Positions 1 to 10,234 are shown, counted from the stretch's first letter. The stretch is DNA of 64,000 nucleotides from Actinoplanes lobatus (GCF_014205215.1 NZ_JACHNC010000001.1:8676501-8740500); one strand, 5' to 3'. Program-made: numbers and translations. Notes: generated by a model not told the origin, from the letters alone.

Positions 1-1694
1 CCGCGCTCAACGACTCGATCTCGACCGGCCGGATGGTTCGCGAGCTGCGTAAGTACGGTCTGGCCAAACAGGTCGGCCGGTCCACGTCGGCGATGGCGGC
101 CGGCGACCGGACACCGCGGCTCCAGGTTCACCGGCTGGTGCAGCGGGTGCTGCGCGACACGCTCAACCCGGAGGTGCGCCAGGAGACCCTGCGCAACGTG
201 CAGCGGCTGCTGGCGGTGGCCAAGCCGGGCGACCCGGACGAGGTCGGCGAGCTGGCCCTGCAGAGCGAGATGGGCCCGCACCTGACGCCTGCGGACATGG
301 TGCACTCGGGCACCCCGGAGGGCCGGCAGACGGTCCTCGACCACGCCCGCTACCTCTACATCGTCGGCGACTACGAGAACAGCCGGGCCCTGGCGAGCCG
401 GGCCTCCGAGGAGTGGTCGAAGGACGAGACGGATCCGCTGCTCGGGCCAGACGGGCAGTCCACCCTGCTGGCCCGGGCGCAGATCGCCAACGCGATCCGG
501 GCGCTGGGTGACAGCAGCACGGCGTCCGAGCTGCTGCTGGACACGTACAACCGGTTCCTGGGCAGTCCGTTGCTGGGGCCCGAGCATCCGTACACATTGA
601 TCACCGGTAACCAGCGCGGGCACGACATGCGCATCGCCGGCCAGTACCGCGAGGCGATGGCGTTCGACGAGGACAGCTACCGGCTGCACCGGGAGGTCTT
701 CGGCGACGAGGAGACGTACACGCTGCGGGTGAAGGGCAACCTGGCGGTCGACTACCGGCTGTTCGGTGACTTCGCGCAGGCGCTGAAACTGGACGAGGAG
801 ATCGTCTCGCACTGGGCCGACCAGGGCATCGTCGACGCCAACGTGATCCGCACGCACATGAACGTGGCCCGTGACTTCTACGGTCTCGGCCACTACAACG
901 CCGCGCTGGAGCGGCTGCGGGAGTGGCTGCCGGAGCAGGAGCGGCTGCTCGGCGCCCGGCACGGCTTCGTGCTGATGTCCGAGCGGACCCACGCCATCAC
1001 CCTGCGGAAACTGGGCCGGCTCGCCGAGGCGCTCGAAGTGATGCGGACCAACCACGAACGCACCGCCAACCGCTTCAACTCCCCGTTCAACCGCAGCCAC
1101 GAGTTCTCGGTGGCGGCCACGGTGAGTCTGTCCAACGTGCTGCGGCAGGCCGGCGAGTTGCAGGAGGCGGCGGAGCTGGCCGACGACGCGCTGACCCGCT
1201 ACCGCGACGACTTCGGCGACGACCACCCGCTGACCCTGGCCGCCGAGGTGAACCGGGCGATCATCCTGCGGGCCGCCGGGCTGTTCGAGGAGGCGTTCGG
1301 ACTGGACCAGCACGCGTACCCGCGGTTGCAGGTGAAACTGGGTTCGGACCACCCGTACACGATCTGCGCCGGCACGTCCCTGGCCAACGACCACGCGCTG
1401 GCCGGCCGGCACCGGGCGGCGCTGGAGCTGTCCGAGGAGATGCTGCGCCTGAGCCGGGAGGCCGACGCCAAGGGCACGGAGGCACGCGGCGGTCAGGAAC
1501 ATCCGTACGTACTGATGCGGGCCCTCAACCTGTCCCAGGATCTGCGGGCCACCGGCGCCGAGACGCGTGGCGCGAAACTCTTCCGGGACTCGCTGGATCA
1601 GTTGACCGGCCTGCTGGGCGCCAACCATCCCGAGGTGGTGGCGGCCGCGGCCGGGCAGCGGCTCGAGGGCGACATCGAGGCGCCGCCGACCTGA
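1..1694 (+). CDS. fxsT: FxSxx-COOH system TPR protein (C-terminal part)
   Basis: The reading frame is open from base 3, so the gene starts upstream and the ATG at 33 is internal. The visible part is a string of tetratricopeptide repeats with the kinesin-light-chain-like spacing LGxDHPxTL / LGxEHPYTL repeated about every 42-50 residues. It is a clear relative of the complete NB-ARC/TPR protein at 4558-7290, whose N-terminal ATPase would be expected in the missing upstream part. Family knowledge: such proteins accompany FxSxx-COOH peptide systems; their role is not established. It converges on the HExxH gene with only 16 bases between stop codons. Two paralogous TPR proteins flanking one precursor suggest they belong to the same locus (inference). 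Confidence 0.75.
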   Translation, partial: ALNDSISTGRMVRELRKYGLAKQVGRSTSAMAAGDRTPRLQVHRLVQRVLRDTLNPEVRQETLRNVQRLLAVAKPGDPDEVGELALQSEMGPHLTPADMVHSGTPEGRQTVLDHARYLYIVGDYENSRALASRASEEWSKDETDPLLGPDGQSTLLARAQIANAIRALGDSSTASELLLDTYNRFLGSPLLGPEHPYTLITGNQRGHDMRIAGQYREAMAFDEDSYRLHREVFGDEETYTLRVKGNLAVDYRLFGDFAQALKLDEEIVSHWADQGIVDANVIRTHMNVARDFYGLGHYNAALERLREWLPEQERLLGARHGFVLMSERTHAITLRKLGRLAEALEVMRTNHERTANRFNSPFNRSHEFSVAATVSLSNVLRQAGELQEAAELADDALTRYRDDFGDDHPLTLAAEVNRAIILRAAGLFEEAFGLDQHAYPRLQVKLGSDHPYTICAGTSLANDHALAGRHRAALELSEEMLRLSREADAKGTEARGGQEHPYVLMRALNLSQDLRATGAETRGAKLFRDSLDQLTGLLGANHPEVVAAAAGQRLEGDIEAPPT

Positions 1695-1710
1695 TCGGCC
1701 GGGCCGGGGG

Positions 1711-2954
<1,244 letters not shown>

Positions 2955-2958
<4 letters not shown>

Positions 2959-4160
2959 GATTTTCTCCCGAGGGAAACGGCGACACGGTCGTAGACGTGG
3001 CCGACGAGGGCCAGCAGGTCGGCACAGTAGACGGACGGCGACCGGAATCCGGTGCCGCGCCGGTAGCGGTGGGCGTAGTGGCCGCCGCCGCAGAAGGCGA
3101 CGGCCGGACAGGACAGGCATTCGTCGGCGAGTGCCGCGCGGCCGATCTGCCGGGCCACGATGCCGGGGTGGTCGAGCGCCTCGTCGAGGTCGTGACGCAA
3201 CACGTCCAGCCCGGTGGCGCAGGCCCCCTCGTAGGCGCTCTTCAGCGCGTCGACCTGCTCGATCGCGCCGTCCGACTCGACCACGACGACACCGGACGGG
3301 CTGAGGCCGAGCTGTTCGCCGCGACTCGCGCCGCCGAGGACCAGGTTGAGCGCGTCCTCGAAGATCCGGATCCGGGGCGGCGCCTCCTCGGCGTACCAGC
3401 GGTCGAAGACGGCGATCAGCCAGTCGGCGTACGGCGTGGCGCGCCCCTCGACCGGCGGTGGCGGGGACTCCCAGTTGGCGTGCGGCAGCAGCAGGTCGAT
3501 GGCCGGCGGGTCGAACGCGCGCAGCTGCTCGTAGCAGGCCAGCGGGTTGGTTCCGGCGGCCACGGTACAGAGCAGTCCGGCGTACGCGGGCCGGTTGTCG
3601 GGTTTCTGGAGCAGGGTGAGGGCGCGCTCGACGGCGGCGAAGCTGCCCCGGCCGTCGGGTGTCCGCCGGTGCCGGTCGTGGTCGGCGGCCACCCCGTCGA
3701 CGCTGACGCCGGCCTGGATGCCGTTCTCCAGCAGCATGGCGACGATCCGCTCGTCGAGCAGGACGCCGTTGGTCTGCATACCGATGTCGACCCGGCAGCC
3801 GTCCGGGAACGCGGCGCGCGCCGACCGCGCGAGTTCGGCGAGACGCTCCCGCCCGTACAGCAGAGGCTCTCCGCCGTGCAGGACGATCCGCACGCGGGTG
3901 AGTCCGTGTCGGCGCGCGTGCGCGGCGAAGCGCGTGAGCGCCGCGTCGCGCACCTCGTCGGGCATGGTTCTCGGCCGCTCACGCCAGGTCTGGTCCGGAT
4001 GTTCGTACACATAGCAGTACGAACACGCCAGGTTGCACCTCTGGTGCACTTTCAGGACCATCTCGCGGAACGGGACCGGCCGGTGCCCGGCCGCGCGCAC
4101 GGCGGCCACGTCCAGTTCGGCGTACGGCCAGGGAGCCGCGGCGTGCGGCGCCGGGGCCAC
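2955..4160 (-). CDS. fxsB: FxsB-family radical SAM peptide maturase
   Basis: A radical SAM enzyme of about 401 residues. The 4Fe-4S motif CxxxCxxC is at C42, C46 and C49 (RCNLACSYCY), followed by the HGGEPLL motif. The C-terminus has a Cys-rich SPASM-like module around DECLSCP and AFCGGGHYAH. Family knowledge: FxsB enzymes install aryl-to-beta-carbon crosslinks (cyclophanes) in FxSxx-COOH peptides. The frame is open to 4424, but that stretch is an Arg-rich shadow of the precursor gene; the GTG at 4160, five bases after the precursor stop, is the sensible start. It ends in a 4-base overlap with the HExxH gene. Here crosslinking and HExxH activities are on two polypeptides, rather than fused. 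Confidence 0.88.
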
Positions 4161-4165
4161 GGCCG

Positions 4166-4360
4166 TCAGTCCTCGGCGACGAACGAACCGAACGCGCTGA
4201 TCACGCCGTCGGTGTCGGCGAGACCGTCGAGCACCTGCCGCAGTGACCGGCCGAGCACTCCGGAGGTCTCGGCCGCCAGCGACGCGATCGGGAGGTCGGA
4301 AACATCGGCTAACGGGATCCACCGATCCTCGCTGGGCGCCTCCGCCGATGCAGCATTCAT
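4166..4360 (-). CDS. FxSxx-type RiPP precursor peptide
   Basis: A 64-residue acidic peptide immediately upstream of fxsB (5-base gap), as expected for the precursor. It has a leader-like segment (RWIPLADVSDLPI, residues 13-25), a helix-prone middle, and the C-terminal core F57-G58-S59-F60-V61-A62-E63-D64. The family name describes peptides ending F-x-S-x-x; here FGSFV is followed by three more residues, AED, so the motif is not strictly terminal. The start at 4360 is chosen because GGAGGAGG lies about 10 bases upstream; the next in-frame ATG (4414) would add a low-complexity Gly/Ala tail. Predicted modifications are an F57-S59 crosslink by FxsB and possible hydroxylation of an acidic residue by the HExxH enzyme (inference). 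Confidence 0.82.
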   Translation of the reverse strand: MNAASAEAPSEDRWIPLADVSDLPIASLAAETSGVLGRSLRQVLDGLADTDGVISAFGSFVAED

Positions 4361-4557
4361 CGTGACCTGACCTCCTCCGGCGCTCCCGGCTCCGGCGCCG
4401 GAAGCCCCTGTCAAACCCTGTCAATATATGGTTGACCTGGCAATTCGCGGTTTATGTCGCCCCCACGGGGAAACGAGGGCGACCGTCCCAGGCTACGGTT
4501 TTCGCCGGTCCACAGATCGGATGTCGGACGCCTTCTGACAAGAGTTGACAGACGTTC
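4361..4557 (-). promoter_or_regulatory. Intergenic region upstream of the precursor; AT-rich box and direct repeat
   Basis: This 197-base gap separates the TPR gene from the precursor. On the minus strand it holds TATATT (4428-4423), the most AT-rich hexamer nearby and a possible -10 for a separate peptide-operon promoter, with no good -35. Next to it, TTGACAGGG occurs twice (4424-4416 and 4414-4406), which could be a regulator site. The assignment is tentative. Confidence 0.3.
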
Positions 4558-7290
4558 TCAGGCTGAGGGCGGTTCGATGTGGGCGATCGCGCGGACGCCC
4601 CGCGCCACCTCCAGGACGGCCGGATGGTCCGGTCCGAGACTGCGCCGCAGACCGCCGAGCACCGCGTCCAGTGACGGGGAATCCCCGCCGTCGGCCGCGA
4701 AGTTGGCGGCCGCCAGCAGTGTGTCCGGGTGCGACTCGCCGTAGACGTCGCGGGCGCTGCGGTAGGCCTCCTCGGAGATGCCGCGCGCCGACGCCGGATC
4801 CTCCAGGGCCATCGCCGACGCCAGGTTGGTCACGGCCGCGACCGTGAACGGGTGCTCGGCGCCGAGACGGCCGCGCAACGCCACGTACGCCTCGGATCCG
4901 ATCTGCCGGGCCTGCTCGGCGCGGCCCATCGCCAGCAGGGTCGCCACCACGTTGACCCGGGCGACCTGGGCCAGCGGATTGTCGGCTCCGAGCGCCTGCT
5001 CGTACTGCTGTTCGGCGCGTTCCGCGACGTCCAGCGCCTCGCGCAGCCGGCCGAACTCGCGCAGCGCACCGCTCCAGCTCATCGCCACCGCGAGGGTCAG
5101 CTCGCGGGCCACGCCGACCCGCACGAGGCAGGCCTGATGGCAGGCGGCCAGCTCCTCCGCCGCGCCGCCCGGATCACCGAGCCGCCGCGCCGCCACCCCG
5201 CTCATCCGGCGGGCCCGCAGCAGCTCCCGGCCGCTGCCGTGGGTGAGCACCGCGGTCAGCCGCCGTCCGATCTCCCGGTAGCGGCCCAACCCGTACAGGT
5301 CCTCGGCTATGGCATTCAAAAGACGATGAAAAGCCCCATCCGGTACGCCGACGCGCGCCTGCAACCGCACATAGGCGTCCTGGTCGTCCACGTACGCGTC
5401 GCTGAACCGGCCCAGCAGCCGCATGCTCACGCCGCGGTTGTACCGGCTGGCCGAGGTCCGGTAGTCGTCCTCCGGAAAGAACCGCAGATGCCCCCGCAGG
5501 GTCTCCTCGTCCAGCTCGAACGCCCGCTGGTAGTGGCCCGCGATCCGCAGATCGTGCCCCCGCCCCCGGGCCAGGTCCAGCGCCACCGGATGATCCGTGT
5601 ACGCCGGATCGGCCGCGAGCCGGGCCGTCATCTCCGCGGTCAGGGCCTCCGCCTCGGTGTACCGCCCGGCCGCCCGCAGCGCGTTCGCGTGGTACCGCCG
5701 GATCTGGAGCACCGCCTCGTCGGTCCGGGCCGAGGCCGACCGCACCGACAGGGCCGTCTCCACCCGCTCGCCGAGCCGCCGCGCCCCGGCGATGTCGTCG
5801 TCCAGGAACCGGAACCGGATCTGGTGCCGCACCGTCCGGTACGCCGCCGGATGGTGCCAGTCGACCAGCTCGGCCGGCCCGACGTGCGCCGCGATGGCCC
5901 GGTGGGTCGGCCAGGTCCGCCGGTCCTCCGGATGCCCCGGATCGGCCGCCACCAGGATCTCCCGCACGTGGTCACGGATGCGCTCCCCGGCCGCCTCCGG
6001 CAGCAGGTCACGCACCGCGAGACGGATCAGCGCCGGGATCTCGACGCCGTCCTCCGGGCTACGCCGGGCCAGCCCCGCCTGCACCAGCTCGGCCAGCCGG
6101 CGGCGCAGCGCGATCTGGTCCTTGAGCAGCGCCCGCAGCTCGGCCGGCACCTCCCGGCGGGCGGCCGTCGCCAGCAGCGGCACCTGGACCGGGCCGGCCC
6201 CGAACCCGGCCAGCAGCGTCAACAGCCGCACCGTCCCCGGATCGCGGCCGAGCCGGGCCAGCGCCGACCGCACCTCGGCCAGCACCGGTGGGCCGGCCGA
6301 CAGTGTGGACGGGTGCCGGCAGAACTCGGCGAGCGCCAGCGGCATCCGCCCGAACGCATCGGCCGCGGCCGCGTCCCGTCCACGTTTACGCAGGTACTGG
6401 GCGACCTCGCCGGGGTCGAAGTCGGGCACCTCGACATCGCGGTAGGCGCTGTCGCGCGCCCACGTCGCGTCCCGGGTCGTCACGATGACGCTGCCGCTGA
6501 TGGTGCGGATCAGGGCCCGGATGTCGCTGCCGCGCAGCCCGTCGAAGATCAGCAGGTAGTTGCGGGCCCGGCCGAACGCGGCGAACAACCGGTCGAGAGT
6601 CTGCCGCCGGTCCGGCGACGGCGTGATGCCCAGCCGTTTCGCCAGCTCGACCAGCGAGGTGGTGGCCCGGTCGAGATCCCGCGCGTCCACCCACCAGACG
6701 ATCGGGTACTCCGGGGAGTACAGCCGGGCGTACTCCGCGATCAGCTGCGTCTTGCCGACACCGAGCGGGCCGTGAACCACCACCGGCACGTGCGGATCCC
6801 GGGTCAGATGCTCGTGGATCAGGTCGAGCTGGGGTTCCCGCCCGGTGAAGAACGGGTCCCGCTCCGGAAGCCGGCCGTGCACGATGACCTCGGCCACCGG
6901 CTCGGGCGGCCGGATCTCCACCGGCGGGTGGGGCTCCGGTTCCGGTTCCGGCCCGGGTTCCGGCCGGGGCGCCGGGTTCCGGGAGGCCGATGAGCACAGT
7001 TCGACACCGACGGACAGTTCCTCGTCCACATCGACCGGCTGATCCGCCGCCCGGCACAACACGATGATGATCGACCGGATCTTGCTCCACGCGGGCAGCG
7101 GATCACCGCGGAACAGGGCGCTCACGGTCTCGTGCGACACCGGCTCCAGGCGCGGGTTCTTGCGGGTCATCTGGCTGATCGCCCGGGTGGCGGGCCGGCC
7201 CGCCACGTTGTACAGCCGGTGCAGCCGGATCAGGAGCCTGCGATGATTGCCTTCCGGCACTCGGTCGACGCCTGGCAGATCGATGGGCAC
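4558..7290 (-). CDS. fxsT: FxSxx-COOH system NB-ARC/TPR protein
   Basis: A 910-residue protein. Residues about 18-80 resemble a helix-turn-helix-like segment found at the N-terminus of these proteins. A Pro/Glu linker (about 105-135) leads into an NB-ARC-type ATPase with Walker A GPLGVGKT at 174-181 and a hydrophobic Walker B (YLLIFDGL), then many TPR-like repeats to the end. This STAND-like layout matches the 'FxSxx-COOH system tetratricopeptide repeat protein'. It lies upstream of the precursor on the same strand, separated by a gap that may hold its own promoter. The GTG at 7290 is used; a start a few codons later is possible. Family knowledge gives no defined activity; a signalling switch that senses or controls the modified peptide is an inference from architecture. 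Confidence 0.8.
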   Translation of the reverse strand: MPIDLPGVDRVPEGNHRRLLIRLHRLYNVAGRPATRAISQMTRKNPRLEPVSHETVSALFRGDPLPAWSKIRSIIIVLCRAADQPVDVDEELSVGVELCSSASRNPAPRPEPGPEPEPEPHPPVEIRPPEPVAEVIVHGRLPERDPFFTGREPQLDLIHEHLTRDPHVPVVVHGPLGVGKTQLIAEYARLYSPEYPIVWWVDARDLDRATTSLVELAKRLGITPSPDRRQTLDRLFAAFGRARNYLLIFDGLRGSDIRALIRTISGSVIVTTRDATWARDSAYRDVEVPDFDPGEVAQYLRKRGRDAAAADAFGRMPLALAEFCRHPSTLSAGPPVLAEVRSALARLGRDPGTVRLLTLLAGFGAGPVQVPLLATAARREVPAELRALLKDQIALRRRLAELVQAGLARRSPEDGVEIPALIRLAVRDLLPEAAGERIRDHVREILVAADPGHPEDRRTWPTHRAIAAHVGPAELVDWHHPAAYRTVRHQIRFRFLDDDIAGARRLGERVETALSVRSASARTDEAVLQIRRYHANALRAAGRYTEAEALTAEMTARLAADPAYTDHPVALDLARGRGHDLRIAGHYQRAFELDEETLRGHLRFFPEDDYRTSASRYNRGVSMRLLGRFSDAYVDDQDAYVRLQARVGVPDGAFHRLLNAIAEDLYGLGRYREIGRRLTAVLTHGSGRELLRARRMSGVAARRLGDPGGAAEELAACHQACLVRVGVARELTLAVAMSWSGALREFGRLREALDVAERAEQQYEQALGADNPLAQVARVNVVATLLAMGRAEQARQIGSEAYVALRGRLGAEHPFTVAAVTNLASAMALEDPASARGISEEAYRSARDVYGESHPDTLLAAANFAADGGDSPSLDAVLGGLRRSLGPDHPAVLEVARGVRAIAHIEPPSA

Positions 7291-7403
7291 TCCGCACGCT
7301 CCGAGGCACGTCGCATGGCTGTGGAGATGGCACGCCGGTTCAGCGGTGAGACCACCAAGAATGGCATGCCTGGTCGCCTGTCAACAACCCGGCCGCGCCA
7401 GGC

Positions 7404-7409
7404 TAGCGT
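7404..7409 (+). promoter_or_regulatory. -10 box TAGCGT, leaderless start
   Basis: TAGCGT lies 8 bases before the ATG at 7418 and no ribosome site is present, so the transcript probably begins at or next to the start codon. The same layout recurs across the window. Confidence 0.5.
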
Positions 7410-7417
7410 GGGCGGGC

Positions 7418-8035
7418 ATGACCTACTGGGACACCGTCGGCGCCACCAAGACCTTCACCCATCCGCTGCACCACCCGTGGCTGGCCGGCATCGACCCGGC
7501 GGCGCGAATTCTCGACTACGGCTGCGGCTACGGACGGACCATGGCCGAACTCGTCACCCTCGGCTTCCCGGACGTGTCCGGAGTGGACGTCTCCCCTGCC
7601 GTGATCGCCCGCGGCCGCCGGGAACACCCGGATCTCGACCTCGGCGTCATCGCGTCACCGCCGACCGTGGATCGTCCCGCGTCCGGCGCGGACGTCGTCG
7701 TGCTCTTCGCGGTCCTCACCTGCGTACCCGAGGACGAGGCCCAGACCGCGCTGGCCGCCGAAGTCACCCGGCTGCTGGCGCCGGGCGGCCTCCTCTACGT
7801 CAGCGACCTGCTGCTGCGACCCGGCCGCCCAGCGGTCTTCACCACCTCGGACGGTGCCGTGTGCCGCCATCACGAACGCGACCACCTGCTCCGCCTCTTC
7901 GCCGGCTTCGACCTGGTCGCCGAGCGCCACCTGGACGTGACCACGATGAACGGCAACCCGGCCAGCGGGATTCAACTACTGCTGCGGCGCGGCGAGGACG
8001 ACGCCGGGGTCGTGGGCGGTGCGGATCCGCTGTAG
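7418..8035 (+). CDS. SAM-dependent class I methyltransferase
   Basis: About 205 residues with the classic Rossmann motif I LDYGCGYGRT near the N-terminus, an acidic residue at the end of strand 2 (VSGVDVSP), motif IV DVVVLFAVLTCV and a post-II LAPGGLLYVSD segment, typical of Methyltransf_25/11-type small-molecule methyltransferases. The frame is open from 7247, but ATG at 7418 is chosen because the conserved fold begins right after it and a -10 box lies 8 bases upstream. It is divergent from the TPR gene at 4558-7290. The substrate cannot be told. Its position suggests either an accessory of the peptide system or a partner of the PadR gene downstream. Confidence 0.75.
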   Translation: MTYWDTVGATKTFTHPLHHPWLAGIDPAARILDYGCGYGRTMAELVTLGFPDVSGVDVSPAVIARGRREHPDLDLGVIASPPTVDRPASGADVVVLFAVLTCVPEDEAQTALAAEVTRLLAPGGLLYVSDLLLRPGRPAVFTTSDGAVCRHHERDHLLRLFAGFDLVAERHLDVTTMNGNPASGIQLLLRRGEDDAGVVGGADPL

Positions 8036-8228
8036 GTGAAGTCCAGCTCCCGCTCCGCGCCGGGGCGACGGTCGGCGAGCGCGGCCGCCACCTCGTCAGC
8101 GGTCACGCACGGGCGCGTCACGGCAGGTCGGAAACCGGTTCACTGCAGAAGCGGGCTGCGCATGAGGATGTCCCGTCGCTCCGGGCCTGCCGGCCTTCTG
8201 CGGCACAGGAAGCACGCTGGCGCTCCGC

Positions 8229-8260
8229 TATGGCATTCTGCAATACTGCAAACTGCCATA
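8229..8260. promoter_or_regulatory. Inverted repeat, candidate PadR operator
   Basis: TATGGCA (8229-8235) and TGCCATA (8254-8260) form perfect 7-base arms around 18 bases that themselves contain two TGCA words. The element ends 14 bases before the GTG of the PadR gene, a natural place for autorepression. Confidence 0.5.
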
Positions 8261-8274
8261 TGGGGGGGTGGGAC

Positions 8275-8868
8275 GTGCGTAAGACCGACCGGGATCTGGC
8301 ATCGCTGACGGTGCTCGCCCTGCTGATGACGGGGCCGCGGCACGCGTACGAAATGCATCTCTTGATCGAGAAGACCCACAAGACGTTCGTCACCGGGTTG
8401 CCGCGCAGCCTCTACCACGCGGTGAACCGGCTGGTCGGCGGCGGCGAGATCCGGGTCAGCGACGTGGTGCGCGAGCCCGGGCGGCCGGAGCGGACCGTCT
8501 ACGCGCTCACCGATCAGGGACGGGCGCGCCTGCGGGAGTGGATCGGGGTGCTGCTGCGCGAGCCGGATCCGGACTCGTCGCTGCTCACCGCGGCCCTGAG
8601 CTTCGCCGGCTGCCTGCCACCGGAGACGGTCGCCGGTCTGCTGCGCGAGCGCCAGGCCGGGCTGGAGGACCGCCTGGCCGCCGCCGGCGCCGTGCCGGAA
8701 CTGCCGCGCATCCTGCTGATCGAGACAGAGTACGAGGTGAGCAGGCTGACCGCCGAGCGCGACTGGGTGTCCGAGATCGCCGCGGACATCGAGACCGGCC
8801 GGCTCACCTGGCCCGCCGACATGGCCGAGGTGGCCGACGTGACGCCGCTCCTGCAGGAGGACGGCTGA
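8275..8868 (+). CDS. PadR-family transcriptional regulator
   Basis: 197 residues. The N-terminal winged helix (LTVLALLMTGPRHAYEMHLLIE ... YHAVNRLVGGGEI) and the wing ending in RTVYALTDQGRARLREWI are diagnostic of PadR, followed by a C-terminal dimerisation helix domain. The frame is open far upstream, but the GTG at 8275 after a G-rich stretch and an operator-like inverted repeat is the plausible start. Family knowledge: PadR proteins repress neighbouring detoxification or efflux genes on sensing small aromatics. The next gene (9002) encodes a small SRPBCC-like protein 133 bases downstream, a likely co-regulated partner. Confidence 0.8.
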   Translation: MRKTDRDLASLTVLALLMTGPRHAYEMHLLIEKTHKTFVTGLPRSLYHAVNRLVGGGEIRVSDVVREPGRPERTVYALTDQGRARLREWIGVLLREPDPDSSLLTAALSFAGCLPPETVAGLLRERQAGLEDRLAAAGAVPELPRILLIETEYEVSRLTAERDWVSEIAADIETGRLTWPADMAEVADVTPLLQEDG

Positions 8869-9001
8869 CGAGAAGCGTCCCGGGGAGACCGCGCCAACGA
8901 TCCCCCCGGGCCGGAATCACAGGAAGCAGCGCCTCCACGGGACCCGGTTTCCAGCGCTCCGAGTCTAGTGGGGGCGGCTGCGCGACCCGGAGAGGATCAA
9001 T

Positions 9002-9385
9002 ATGACCAGAACTGGTACGGCAGTCGTGAAGCTTCTGTTCGAGGCTTCGGCGCCGGTCAGCGCGCGGATCGAGCGGGTGCGGGCGCTCATCGACGACGGC
9101 TGGGTACTGGACGCGTTCCTCGGCAGCGAGGAGGCCCGCTCCTACGTGGACGTCGACCATCGGCCGGGGATCGTCGGCTTCCAGGGCCACTGGTGGTACC
9201 GCGGCGAGATCAGCGCGGCCCCGTCCACCGACGGGACGACCGTGACGTACCGCGTCTACAACATCGCCGGCCGCACCGCATGGGCGGTCCCCCTGGCGAA
9301 CCGCCTGTTCATCGGCTACCGCCGAACGGTCCGTGAGGGCGTCACCACCCTGGCCCAAAAGATCGAGTCCCACCTGGCCCCCTGA
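9002..9385 (+). CDS. Small SRPBCC-like protein
   Basis: 127 residues, no signal peptide. The central stretch (FQGHWWYRGEI ... VTYRVYNIAG) has the alternating strands of a polyketide-cyclase/SRPBCC ligand-binding fold, and the C-terminal helix (YRRTVREGVTTLAQKIESHL) fits the long closing helix. It starts at an ATG with AGAGGA five bases upstream. It follows the PadR gene and may bind the same ligand class (inference). The family assignment rests on pattern only. Confidence 0.55.
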   Translation: MTRTGTAVVKLLFEASAPVSARIERVRALIDDGWVLDAFLGSEEARSYVDVDHRPGIVGFQGHWWYRGEISAAPSTDGTTVTYRVYNIAGRTAWAVPLANRLFIGYRRTVREGVTTLAQKIESHLAP

Positions 9386-9429
9386 TCCCCTCACCGCAGG
9401 CGGCACGGCCACCCTCGGCGACCGTGCCG

Positions 9430-9770
9430 CCCCAACCCCACACCACCCTTCTCCCGCCCCTCCCCGCTCCCCCTTTCTCCCGCTCCCCCCGTTCCCGCCC
9501 CCTCCCCGCTCCCCTTCTTCCGCTCCCCTCCCCGCTGCCTCCTTCCCCCGCTCCCCCGCTGCCCCCTTCTCCCGCTCTCGCTCCCCCTTCTCCAGCTCTC
9601 GCTCCCCCGCTGCCCCTTTCTCCCGCCCCCTCCCCGCTGCCTCCTTCTCCCGCTCCCGCTCCCGCTCCCGCTCCCGCTCCCGCTCCCGCTGCCCCCGCTC
9701 CCCCGCTCCCCCGCTCCCCCGCTCCCCCGCTCCCCCGCTGGCACGCTGCCCCTTCCCCTGCCCCGCGTCC
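9430..9770. repeat. Pyrimidine-rich low-complexity tract with tandem CCCGCT and CCCCCGCT arrays
   Basis: About 340 bases are almost pure C/T on the plus strand. Ordered parts are seven copies of CCCGCT (9649-9690) and six copies of CCCCCGCT (9692-9739). The minus strand therefore carries regularly spaced runs of three to five G, able to form G-quadruplexes, and the purine/pyrimidine asymmetry allows triplex DNA. Long open frames through it are low-complexity artefacts. Confidence 0.85.
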
Positions 9771-9800
9771 CTTCCGCCCTCGCTTCCCCGAGCACTCGCC

Positions 9801-9848
9801 GATCTTGGACGTCCTCCCACCGCCACGGGTGACGGAAGACCCAAGATC
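9801..9848. repeat. 48-bp hairpin repeat, copy 1
   Basis: Outer arms GATCTTGG / CCAAGATC with an inner CACC / GGTG pairing. It is the most divergent of four copies; its arms still pair. Confidence 0.75.
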
Positions 9849-9904
9849 CACAGCCCTGGGGCGACAGCGCGCGTGAGCAACCGAGCGAGCCGAAGGCCAT
9901 CCGG

Positions 9905-9952
9905 AATCTTGGACGTTCGGCCACCCGTCGCGGTGGGCAAAGGTCCAAGATC
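9905..9952. repeat. 48-bp hairpin repeat, copy 2
   Basis: Outer arms ATCTTGGAC / GTCCAAGAT and inner CCACC / GGTGG. The first base of the outer arm differs from the other copies. Confidence 0.75.
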
Positions 9953-10043
9953 CCCGAGCCTCGGGCAGCGCCGACGGCGCCGGCCGGGAGGTCAGGCCGA
10001 GAACGAGGGAGGCAAGCAGGCAAGCCACACAGCCAGAGATGGA

Positions 10044-10091
10044 GATCTTGGACGATCGGCCACCGGAAACGGTGGGGAAACGTCCAAGATC
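10044..10091. repeat. 48-bp hairpin repeat, copy 3
   Basis: Perfect 11-base outer arms GATCTTGGACG / CGTCCAAGATC, and an inner stem CCACCG / CGGTGG closed by the tetraloop GAAA. Confidence 0.85.
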
Positions 10092-10180
10092 GCCGTGCCT
10101 CGGGCGGCGTCGGCAACGCCGGCCGGGACACCAGGGGCCACGAGGGAGGCGACTTAGCGAGCCACACGAACGAGGGTGGA

Positions 10181-10228
10181 GATCTTGGACGATCGGCCAC
10201 CGAAAACGGTGGGAAAACGTCCAAGATC
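10181..10228. repeat. 48-bp hairpin repeat, copy 4
   Basis: Nearly identical to copy 3 with the same 11-base outer arms and inner CCACCG / CGGTGG. The roughly 90-base spacers before copies 3 and 4 are also related (both contain GCCGGCCGGGA and GAGGGAGGC), so the real unit is about 138 bases. Confidence 0.85.
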
Positions 10229-10234
10229 TCGGCG

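Noticed and set aside
4401..4430. Consensus -35 TTGACA pair as a strong promoter for the precursor
   Set aside because: No -10 lies 16-18 bases downstream of either copy; kept only as a possible regulator repeat.
4729..6993. Long plus-strand open frame opposite the TPR protein
   Set aside because: Composition is Arg/Pro/His-rich with no motif; the minus-strand gene has clear Walker A and TPR repeats.
9801..10228. CRISPR array
   Set aside because: The 48-base repeats are spaced about 90 bases apart with related spacers and form nested hairpins; spacers are not unique and no cas gene is present.
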